Assembly (NCBI GenBank): GCA_964553255.1
Contig: CAZKJS010000046.1
Location: forward strand, 1-8,973
Source: JAQUCI01 sp964553255
GTDB lineage: Bacteria > Bacillota_I > Bacilli_A > Erysipelotrichales > Erysipelotrichaceae
Reading direction: 5' to 3'
Length of the DNA: 8,973 nt
Position numbers and translations under genes: made by a program. A model generated the notes under the pieces. That model ran no database searches and was not told the DNA's origin. It saw only the letters and a program-made list of their open reading frames with translations. Of this stretch, positions 1-5,716 are shown one piece after another. Position 1 is the stretch's first letter. Each line of letters begins with the position of its first letter.

Positions 1-47
1 CTAATCTGTTAACCGCTAATGGTTATCTAGTAGTTGACATAAATTAA
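1..47 (+). CDS. C-terminal end of an upstream gene (partial)
   Basis: One frame is open from the window edge to a TAA at 45-47 and reads NLLTANGYLVVDIN before the stop. The other two forward frames stop within the first 15 bases. The tail has an ordinary composition for a protein C-terminus, and a terminator-like hairpin with a T run follows directly, which is what one expects after the last gene of a transcription unit. No function can be inferred from 14 residues. It could also be chance open sequence. Confidence 0.45.
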   Translation, partial: NLLTANGYLVVDIN

Positions 48-51
48 CGAT

Positions 52-120
52 AAAAAAACAAGTTAATAATACATCTAGGATTCAAATTAGATTGGCGATG
101 TTTATAACTTGCTTTTTTTT
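52..120 (+). terminator. Intrinsic terminator with long imperfect stem
   Basis: CAAGTTA (59-65) pairs with TAACTTG (105-111). After a small asymmetric internal loop, ACATC (71-75) pairs with GATGT (97-101), capping the structure with a loop of about 21 nt. The stem is followed by eight T residues (113-120), and the A run at 52-58 could extend the pairing into that T run. It most likely ends the transcript of the upstream gene whose tail lies at 1-47. The stem is AT-rich, so it would be moderate in strength. Confidence 0.6.
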
Positions 121-128
121 GTTATAAT
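120..128 (+). promoter_or_regulatory. Extended -10 promoter (P1)
   Basis: TGTTATAAT is a perfect extended -10 (TGn plus TATAAT at 123-128). No good -35 is present at the expected distance, which is typical of extended -10 promoters. Transcription would start near 135, exactly where the long inverted repeat of the following leader begins. It sits on the last T of the upstream terminator's T run. Confidence 0.45.
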
Positions 129-134
129 TACATG

Positions 135-253
135 TAGGGTAACGTAATCTAGTAGCGTGTATTTTACCCATTACTAGAATAGGTGTCACCAGCTTATGAT
201 CAATTGCGATCTATACATACATGAACCATTGCGAGTATTACGGTATTACCCTA
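135..253 (+). promoter_or_regulatory. Possible structured leader RNA with alternative stems
   Basis: TAGGGTAACGTAAT (135-148) can pair with 237-253 (ATTACG, then a 3-nt bulge GTA, then TTACCCTA), giving a 14-bp closing stem. Inside it, TCTAGTA (148-154) pairs with TACTAGA (172-178). A competing hairpin pairs GGGTAA (137-142) with TTACCC (164-169) and cannot coexist with the closing stem. Such mutually exclusive stems are typical of attenuators and riboswitches, but I do not recognise a known class here and no terminator lies between this element and the first gene. The repeats could instead be DNA operator sites. Confidence 0.3.
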
Positions 254-257
254 TAAT
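229..257 (+). promoter_or_regulatory. Sigma-A-type promoter (P2) for the five-gene operon
   Basis: A -35 TTGCGA (229-234) is separated by 17 bp from a perfect -10 TATAAT (252-257). Transcription would start near 264, leaving a leader of about 30 nt before the ribosome site GAGGA (284-288) and the ATG at 293. The -10 overlaps the 3' arm of the leader's closing stem. This is the best-formed promoter in the window and probably drives the whole operon to 5347. Confidence 0.65.
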
Positions 258-292
258 ATAGTTTGTTTTAATGAGTTAAAGTCGAGGAACAG

Positions 293-1054
293 ATGGCTAA
301 GTTATTGATTAAAGATGTAAATATTAATTATAGTTGTAGCGGCACAAAAAAAGATACCGTTGTTTTATTACATGGTTGGGGTCAAAACATAACCATGATG
401 GCACAAATTGAGAATCATCTAGCTGATCGTTTTACGGTTTATAATATTGATTTACCAGGATTTGGTAAAAGTGATACCCCTTTGAGTGCTTGGAGTGTTT
501 ATGATTACGCTGATTGCTTAAAACAGTTTATGGATCGTTTAAGTATCTATGATCCAATCATCATTGCTCATTCCTTTGGGGCGAGATTAGCGATAATACT
601 CGCAGCCAATAATGATATCAGTAAGATGGTATTAACCGGTGCAGCGGGAATAAAGGATAAACGCCATTTAGATTACTATCTAAAAGTCTATTCATACAAA
701 CTAGCGAAAAACACATTAAAGATATTTGGTTTAAAAAAATATCAAGAACAGTTAAGTAACAATGCTGGTAGCAGTGATTATCAAAACACAAGTGGTGTAA
801 TGCGAGCAACTTTCGTAAAGATCGTTAATGAAGATTTGACTAAGTACTTAAGTGATATTAAAGCTGAAGTATTGTTAGTATGGGGTGAAAAGGATACCGC
901 TACCCCATTATGGATGGGGAAAACAATGGCAGAGTTGATACCTAATGCTGGTTTGGCAATCTTTGAAAACGATGACCATTTTGCATACTATAATCAAACG
1001 CAACGTTTCTTAAAAGTATTAGACATTTTTCTAGGCTCTCAACAGGTGGATTAA
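293..1054 (+). CDS. Alpha/beta-fold hydrolase
   Basis: This is a 253-residue cytoplasmic alpha/beta hydrolase of usual length, with no signal peptide. The oxyanion motif HGWG is at 27-30. The nucleophile elbow AHSFG places the catalytic Ser at 94. The acid is probably Asp201 in WGEKDTATP, and the His is 229 in DDHF, so the triad is complete. The GFGKSD motif at 56-61 is typical of the family that includes haloperoxidase-like and C-C hydrolase esterases. The substrate cannot be told from sequence. The ATG at 293 is preceded by GAGGA (284-288). It is the first gene of the operon, and its stop lies 1 nt before the Mur ligase start, so the two are probably translationally coupled. A role in cell-wall metabolism is suggested only by this context. 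Confidence 0.9.
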   Translation: MAKLLIKDVNINYSCSGTKKDTVVLLHGWGQNITMMAQIENHLADRFTVYNIDLPGFGKSDTPLSAWSVYDYADCLKQFMDRLSIYDPIIIAHSFGARLAIILAANNDISKMVLTGAAGIKDKRHLDYYLKVYSYKLAKNTLKIFGLKKYQEQLSNNAGSSDYQNTSGVMRATFVKIVNEDLTKYLSDIKAEVLLVWGEKDTATPLWMGKTMAELIPNAGLAIFENDDHFAYYNQTQRFLKVLDIFLGSQQVD

Positions 1055-1055
1055 T

Positions 1056-2636
1056 ATGGATATTATCGTAAAAGTAAGTTTTAATCTTATTGTAGTTCTG
1101 TATATGGCAATCACCATCAAGCACGTTTTACACATGTTTCAACAGAATCGATATGAGCTACCTAGATACATCACATGGTTAAAAAAGCGCAATTTTGATC
1201 ATCAAGATCTTTTATTAATGGTTATCTTAACGATGCTCTTTTTTATACCTTTATTAATAGCAAATCGCGTTTATACTATGATTTTTATAGCAATTGTTGT
1301 CATATTGAAAGTTATGATTGAGTATCGTATAGAAAACAAGAAAGAATATATAAAGCCCTTAGTATGGACCGCAAGAGTCAAGCGTCTAAGTTTTACAATG
1401 CTTGTATTAAATATACTTTGGTTAAATATCTTTATCCTATTACCTTTTAATATATGGTCATTAGCACTTATCATAGCAACTATCATCAATTGGTATGTGA
1501 TCATCGTGGCGTATTTTATCAATCAACCTTTTGAATATTTAATCAAGCAATACTTCATAAATGACGCAAAAAGAATTTTGAAAGGGTTTGATCGACTTCA
1601 TATTATTGGTATTACTGGTAGCTATGGTAAAACATCCACTAAAAACATCTTAGACTCAGTACTGAGTGAATCATATTATACCTTAAAAACACCATTATCT
1701 TATAACACACCAATGGGAATAACGATCACAATACGTGAACATTTAAAAGCATTACATGAGGTCTTTATATGTGAAATGGGAGCGGATAAGGTAAACGAAA
1801 TTGATTTTCTTACAAAATTTGTTAAACCCAAGTATGGGATAGTGACATCGATTGGCCCCCAACATTTAAATACATTTCTTACTATGGAAAATATCATCCA
1901 TGAAAAGATGCTGATGATTGAAAACCTACCACAAGATGGAATTGGTTTTATCAATTTGGACAATCATTATATTAGAAACTATCATATCAAAAACAATTGT
2001 CGCTTGATCACATATGGCATTAAGAGTACTGATGTTGATTATAATGCCTTTGACATTTCATACAATAACAATGGCAGTACATTCTTCGTCAAGGCTGGCG
2101 CTGATATCAAATCGTTTAAGACTAAACTCTTAGGAGAGCATAATATCGCTAACATTTTAGTAACTATCGCAGTAGGTAGAACAATGGGTATTTCCTGGGA
2201 AAAGCTTCAACAAGCGATATTAAATCTTGATTATGTTGAACATCGCTTACAATTAAAGAAAATCAATGGTTTGACTTTCATTGATAATGCGTTTAATTCA
2301 AATCCAGAGGGGGCAGCGATGTCATTAACGGTTTTAAGTCGTATGGCTAATAAACGTTTTATCATCACGCCTGGAATGATAGACTTGGGAAGTCGACAAG
2401 ATGAAGCTAATCGTGAATTTGGTCGACAGATGTTAAATAAAGTTGATCACGTAATATTGGTTGGTAAAAAACAAACAGCGATGATCCTTGATGGACTTTA
2501 TGAGGTTGGTTTTGATAAAGAGGCAATCAATGTGGTAGATACAGTTAAAGAGGCATTTGCGATAGTATATCAAATGGCAAATGTTGAAGATACCATTTTG
2601 TTAGAGAATGATTTGCCTGATGCGTTTAATAACTAG
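1056..2636 (+). CDS. MurF-type Mur ligase with N-terminal membrane domain
   Basis: This 526-residue protein has two parts. Residues 1-160 hold strongly hydrophobic stretches (about 7-25, 52-88 and 112-155), probably four to six membrane helices. Residues 180-526 are an ATP-dependent Mur ligase. It has the P-loop GITGSYGKTS (185-194), EMG (240-242), SIGPQHL (265-271), Lys284 at the usual carbamylated-lysine position, EHNIAN (361-366), and the MurF-like NSNP (414-417) with ITPG (437-440). MurF joins D-Ala-D-Ala to UDP-MurNAc-tripeptide. The next-but-one gene, Ddl, makes that dipeptide, which supports the assignment. The normal MurF N-terminal UDP-substrate domain is absent and replaced by the membrane region, so the acceptor could differ (for example a lipid-linked one). 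The ribosome site AGGTGGA (1044-1050) lies inside the end of the previous gene. The MurF type is likely but not certain. Confidence 0.85.
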   Translation: MDIIVKVSFNLIVVLYMAITIKHVLHMFQQNRYELPRYITWLKKRNFDHQDLLLMVILTMLFFIPLLIANRVYTMIFIAIVVILKVMIEYRIENKKEYIKPLVWTARVKRLSFTMLVLNILWLNIFILLPFNIWSLALIIATIINWYVIIVAYFINQPFEYLIKQYFINDAKRILKGFDRLHIIGITGSYGKTSTKNILDSVLSESYYTLKTPLSYNTPMGITITIREHLKALHEVFICEMGADKVNEIDFLTKFVKPKYGIVTSIGPQHLNTFLTMENIIHEKMLMIENLPQDGIGFINLDNHYIRNYHIKNNCRLITYGIKSTDVDYNAFDISYNNNGSTFFVKAGADIKSFKTKLLGEHNIANILVTIAVGRTMGISWEKLQQAILNLDYVEHRLQLKKINGLTFIDNAFNSNPEGAAMSLTVLSRMANKRFIITPGMIDLGSRQDEANREFGRQMLNKVDHVILVGKKQTAMILDGLYEVGFDKEAINVVDTVKEAFAIVYQMANVEDTILLENDLPDAFNN

Positions 2637-2650
2637 AAAGTCAAACTAAA

Positions 2651-3250
2651 ATGAAGGTAGAGCAATTTATAAGTAAAGTTTTAGCTATCTGTCGTATTGG
2701 TAAGAAATATACGAAAGATGATTATGCTAAAGAAAACTATGAAGAACTGGAGCGCTTGGCTTTAGAATCATTGACGGATTATAGTGATCAAATGGTTGAC
2801 CATAATATTTATGTTCACGATGTTTACGCAACCCCAAATGTATCAGTAAGAGTAATGGTGTTTGATCAAGATCAACGAATGTTAATGGTCAAAGAAAAAC
2901 AAGATGGTGGTTGGGCGGTGCCTGGTGGGTGGTGTGATGTATTTGAGTCATCAAGTGAAAATGGTAAAAAAGAAGTTGAACAAGAAGCGGGATTGATTGT
3001 CAAGATCGATCGTTTACTTGGAGTTTTTCAACGTGAAAGATATAAAGACTATCCTACTTTGGTCTCTGAATATGTACATTATTATAGTGCTACGGTGATT
3101 GGTGGTAGTTTACATCACAATCATGAAACTACAGATGTCAATTTCTTTGATTTTAATGATTTACCAATATTATCAAAGAAAAATACAATAAGTGAATTAA
3201 CTAAAGCATATCGAGTGTACAAGGAATTAATTCCGGTACAGTTTGATTAA
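2651..3250 (+). CDS. Nudix hydrolase with N-terminal helical domain
   Basis: This 199-residue cytoplasmic protein has an N-terminal helical region (1-60), of the kind found in ADP-ribose-pyrophosphatase-like Nudix proteins, followed by a Nudix fold. The Nudix box starts at Gly93, has Glu99 at the right spacing, and ends with KEVEQEAGL (107-115). Against the consensus REUxEExGU it has Lys107 for Arg and Gln111 for Glu. The putative catalytic Glu108 and the metal-binding Glu112 remain. Members cleave nucleoside diphosphates linked to another group; the substrate here is unknown. The gene starts 14 nt after the Mur ligase stop with no good ribosome site, so translation may be coupled and weak. 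Its 3' end carries the ribosome site of ddl. Confidence 0.88.
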   Translation: MKVEQFISKVLAICRIGKKYTKDDYAKENYEELERLALESLTDYSDQMVDHNIYVHDVYATPNVSVRVMVFDQDQRMLMVKEKQDGGWAVPGGWCDVFESSSENGKKEVEQEAGLIVKIDRLLGVFQRERYKDYPTLVSEYVHYYSATVIGGSLHHNHETTDVNFFDFNDLPILSKKNTISELTKAYRVYKELIPVQFD

Positions 3251-3260
3251 GGAGAAAAAT

Positions 3261-4439
3261 ATGAAAATCAATGTTGGTGTTATTTATGGTGGAGAATCCG
3301 TTGAGCATGAGGTAAGCATCATTTCAGCATTACAAGCAATAAATGCGCTTGATGCATCACTTTATAATGTGATACCACTTTATATCAGTAAACAAAGAAA
3401 GCTGTATAGTTCAAAAGCTTTATTGGAAATTAATAACTATCAAGATTTAAACAAGCTGATCAGCAACATTGATGAGGTTTATCTTTTAAATGAAGGAAAT
3501 AAAGTAACTTTAAGAGCTGTCAAAGCGAAGCTTTTCAGCAAGAAATATCCGCAAACGATCGATCTTGTGATACCAGTCATTCATGGGACTAATGGTGAAG
3601 ATGGAACTGTTCAGGGATATTTAGAAATGTTAAAACTGCCTTATGTTGGTTGTGATGTTATCGCAGCTGGTGTAGGACAAGATAAGGTGATCATGAAACA
3701 TGTATTAGCAGGAAATGGTTTACCTATCTGTGATTGGTTTTGGTTTTATGGTCATGAGTTTAATGCCAATAGGATTGATATTAATGCTAAAACTAAAGCA
3801 ATGGGTTATCCTGTGATAATCAAACCTGCATGTCTTGGGTCCTCGATTGGTATTCAAATCGTTCATAGTGAAGAAGAGCTGGAAGATGCGGTTAATGAAG
3901 CGATAAAGTATGATCGTAAACTTGTTGTTGAAGAAGTAATTCAAGATTTACTTGAAATAAACTGTTCAGTATTGGGTGATTGTTACCAATGTGAAGCTAG
4001 TAGTTTGGAACAAGTATTAAAGAATGAAGAAATTTTATCATTTGCGGATAAGTATGGTGGTAAAAATAATAAGAACGCTTCAAAAGGTATGGCAAGCACA
4101 TCCCGAATTGTTCCAGCAATGATAAGTGATGAGAAAACAAAGATGATCAAAGAAATGGCAATAGATACGTTTAAAGCGTTAGGAGCTTCGGGTGTATGCC
4201 GTATTGATTTTATGATCGATCAAACAAATGATAATGTTTATGTTAATGAGATAAATACAATTCCGGGTTCATTAGCATTCTATTTATGGCAAGATGCCAA
4301 TGTTAGTTTTAGTGAGTTAATGAATCGCTTAGTTAAACAAGCAATTGATCGTAAAAGACGACAAGAAAAGATGATATTCTCATATGAAACAAACATCTTA
4401 GCTGGATTTAGCAAGGGTAGTAAAGGAAGTAAAAAATGA
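3261..4439 (+). CDS. ddl: D-alanine--D-alanine ligase
   Basis: This 392-residue cytosolic ATP-grasp enzyme joins two D-Ala for peptidoglycan precursors. The N-terminal domain has GGESVEHEVS (10-19) and HGTNGEDG (108-115). The ATP-grasp part has KPACLGSSIGI (188-198), EEVI (224-227), the metal-site Asp317 and NEINTIPG (329-336). In the omega loop, Lys264-Tyr265 matches the Lys-Tyr pair of ordinary D-Ala-D-Ala ligases rather than the His of VanA-type D-Ala-D-Lac enzymes, so vancomycin-resistance specificity is unlikely. The chosen start is the ATG at 3261, six bases after AAGGAG (3249-3254); a TTG at 3243 in the same frame lies upstream of that site. The C-terminus is a Gly/Ser/Lys tail (FSKGSKGSKK). 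It overlaps the next gene by four bases (ATGA). Confidence 0.95.
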   Translation: MKINVGVIYGGESVEHEVSIISALQAINALDASLYNVIPLYISKQRKLYSSKALLEINNYQDLNKLISNIDEVYLLNEGNKVTLRAVKAKLFSKKYPQTIDLVIPVIHGTNGEDGTVQGYLEMLKLPYVGCDVIAAGVGQDKVIMKHVLAGNGLPICDWFWFYGHEFNANRIDINAKTKAMGYPVIIKPACLGSSIGIQIVHSEEELEDAVNEAIKYDRKLVVEEVIQDLLEINCSVLGDCYQCEASSLEQVLKNEEILSFADKYGGKNNKNASKGMASTSRIVPAMISDEKTKMIKEMAIDTFKALGASGVCRIDFMIDQTNDNVYVNEINTIPGSLAFYLWQDANVSFSELMNRLVKQAIDRKRRQEKMIFSYETNILAGFSKGSKGSKK

Positions 4440-5347
4440 GTCATCAACATGCACTGATATCAACTTGGAAAATGTCATATCAGGGTCATCTTATTGCTAG
4501 TCAAGCATTGATTGATAATGCTGAACTTGATCAAGCAATCATTCAAGGAATAGTAGTAATTGAAAATAATGAAAATATCCATTCGGTTGGTTATGGTGGC
4601 TGGCCAGATATAAATGGTGAGGTATGTTTGGATGCTGCTTTTATGAATGGCAGTACTTTTGGATACGGAGCTATATCAGCTGTTAAGGGTATTAAAAATC
4701 CAATCAAAGTTGCTCACCAACTAGCGAAACGTGAACTTAATTGTTTTCTAACTGCAGCTGGAGCTGAAGCATATGCCATTGCAAACAATTTCGACCAAGC
4801 CGATATGTTGTCGCCATTAGCTTATCAAACATGGCTTGAAAAAAGAAAAGTGAGAGCACATGATACAGTTTGCTTTATTGGTAAAAATAAAGATGATATG
4901 ATGACTGGTGTTTCAACCAGTGGTTTGTTTTTAAAAGAAAAGGGACGCGTTGGTGATTCGCCGATCATTGGTTCTGGCTACTATGTTGATAGTAAATTTG
5001 GTGGTTGTGCTGCTACTGGTATTGGTGAGAATATCATGAGAGGTTGTCTTTCATTTAATGTTGTTACATTACTTAGGATGAAGATAGATGTTCAAACAGC
5101 TTGTGAACAAGTAGTTAATGAACATATAGCAAGACTTATTGAAGTCAATATAAAGCCAGATGATATATCTTTGATCGCACTTGATAAAGAGGGTAATTTT
5201 GGTGTAGCTACCACAAAGGATGTTTTCCCTTTTGTATATAGCAATGAGCAAACATTACCCACAATCATGTTAGCGCATAATAAAAATGGTAAAATGAAGA
5301 TTGAAAAAGCCAGCACTGAATGGCTGGCTGCTTACGATAAAGATTGA
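4436..5347 (+). CDS. N(4)-(beta-N-acetylglucosaminyl)-L-asparaginase family Ntn hydrolase
   Basis: This 303-residue protein is of the glycosylasparaginase / isoaspartyl peptidase family, which matures by self-cleavage before a threonine. The expected nucleophile is Thr144 in AHDTV (141-145). The downstream family motifs are VSTSG (159-163), GRVGDSPI (170-177) and AATGIGENIMR (192-202). The first half has GGWPDINGEV (54-63), as in bacterial homologues. Members hydrolyse GlcNAc-Asn linkages, and some cleave isoaspartyl peptides or asparagine. There is no signal peptide, so it should act in the cytoplasm. The start overlaps the ddl stop (ATGA) with AAGGA at 4423-4427, a coupled arrangement. Being last in a wall-precursor operon suggests recycling of amide-linked amino acids or sugars, but that is inference. 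Confidence 0.9.
   Translation: MSHQHALISTWKMSYQGHLIASQALIDNAELDQAIIQGIVVIENNENIHSVGYGGWPDINGEVCLDAAFMNGSTFGYGAISAVKGIKNPIKVAHQLAKRELNCFLTAAGAEAYAIANNFDQADMLSPLAYQTWLEKRKVRAHDTVCFIGKNKDDMMTGVSTSGLFLKEKGRVGDSPIIGSGYYVDSKFGGCAATGIGENIMRGCLSFNVVTLLRMKIDVQTACEQVVNEHIARLIEVNIKPDDISLIALDKEGNFGVATTKDVFPFVYSNEQTLPTIMLAHNKNGKMKIEKASTEWLAAYDKD
5304..5329 (-). terminator. Intrinsic terminator of the minus-strand operon, inside the convergent gene
   Basis: On the minus strand AGCCAGC (5329-5323) and GCTGGCT (5314-5308) form a perfect 7-bp GC-rich stem with an 8-nt loop, running straight into a T run (5308-5304). It begins about 20 nt past the stop of the DUF1667 gene. It lies in the last codons of the plus-strand asparaginase gene, encoding the KASTEWLA segment. 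On the plus strand the hairpin has no T run after it, so it should terminate only minus-strand transcripts. Confidence 0.7.
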
Positions 5348-5356
5348 TCAATCTTT
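5339..5356 (+). terminator. 18-bp perfect palindrome at the convergent stops; weak terminator candidate
   Basis: AAAGATTGATCAATCTTT is a perfect palindrome centred on the junction of the two stop codons (TGA at 5345-5347 on plus; TGA at 5350-5348 on minus). As RNA it would give a 7-bp AT-rich stem with a GATC loop. The plus-strand transcript then has only UUUU before AAAGG, so termination would be weak. It is the only terminator-like structure I see for the five-gene operon. Confidence 0.35.
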
Positions 5357-5716
5357 TAAAGGATTAGTACTTGTAGCGATTATATTAACACCAAGATCAA
5401 GTATGTTCTCAATCAATATGTCGTGAATATTGATGGGTGCTTGAACGCTTGTATTATTGATAATATTCATTACCGCAAAAATACTTGCTTTTGGCAGGGG
5501 TTTATCCGAGCGTACACTTACTAACGGAAAGACTCCTTTTTTTGTTTTTATGGTGGTAGTTAATACTCGCTCTGGTGCGATTATTTCTTTTAGGGCATAA
5601 TCTTTTCCTCTAATACACAAATTTCCACTAATTGATAGCGGTTGATCATAATCATCAAGTTCAATCTCAAGGCGACATCCCATAGGACAAACAATACATG
5701 TTAGTTCTTTATGCAT
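5348..5716 (-). CDS. DUF1667 family protein with four conserved cysteines
   Basis: This 122-residue protein has an N-terminal cysteine pattern CxxCPxGC (Cys7, Cys10, Cys14) and a fourth Cys34 in NLCIRGKDYA. That is the hallmark of the DUF1667 family, which probably binds an iron-sulfur cluster or metal. The family is typically encoded beside a GlpA-like dehydrogenase and an FAD oxidoreductase, exactly as here, so it is probably a small electron-transfer subunit of that complex. The chosen start is the ATG at 5716, eight bases after GGAG (5728-5725). A GTG at 5725 overlaps that ribosome site and is unlikely. The start overlaps the end of the upstream oxidoreductase gene by 8 nt. The biochemical role of the family is not firmly established to my knowledge. 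Confidence 0.85.
   Translation of the reverse strand: MHKELTCIVCPMGCRLEIELDDYDQPLSISGNLCIRGKDYALKEIIAPERVLTTTIKTKKGVFPLVSVRSDKPLPKASIFAVMNIINNTSVQAPINIHDILIENILDLGVNIIATSTNPLKD

Noticed and set aside
34..39. TTGACA, a perfect -35 hexamer
   Set aside because: It lies in the tail of the upstream reading frame and has no -10 at 16-18 bp.
196..261. A 21-codon open frame in the leader, possible leader peptide
   Set aside because: It has no ribosome site at proper spacing, its end overlaps the P2 -10, and the peptide shows no run of a regulatory amino acid.
1271..1522. Hydrophobic antisense open frame opposite the Mur ligase membrane region
   Set aside because: It is a mirror of the AT-rich membrane-helix codons, with no ribosome site or promoter. 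Other antisense frames (for example 1700-1963, 5092-5316, 7420-7617) were dropped for the same reason.
3243..3260. TTG start for ddl six codons upstream
   Set aside because: It precedes the AAGGAG site at 3249-3254, which is correctly spaced for the ATG at 3261, and the family N-terminus begins there.
3261..4439. Van-type (D-Ala-D-Lac) ligase and a glycopeptide-resistance cluster
   Set aside because: The omega loop keeps Lys-Tyr (264-265) and no vanH, vanX or vanRS-like genes are nearby.
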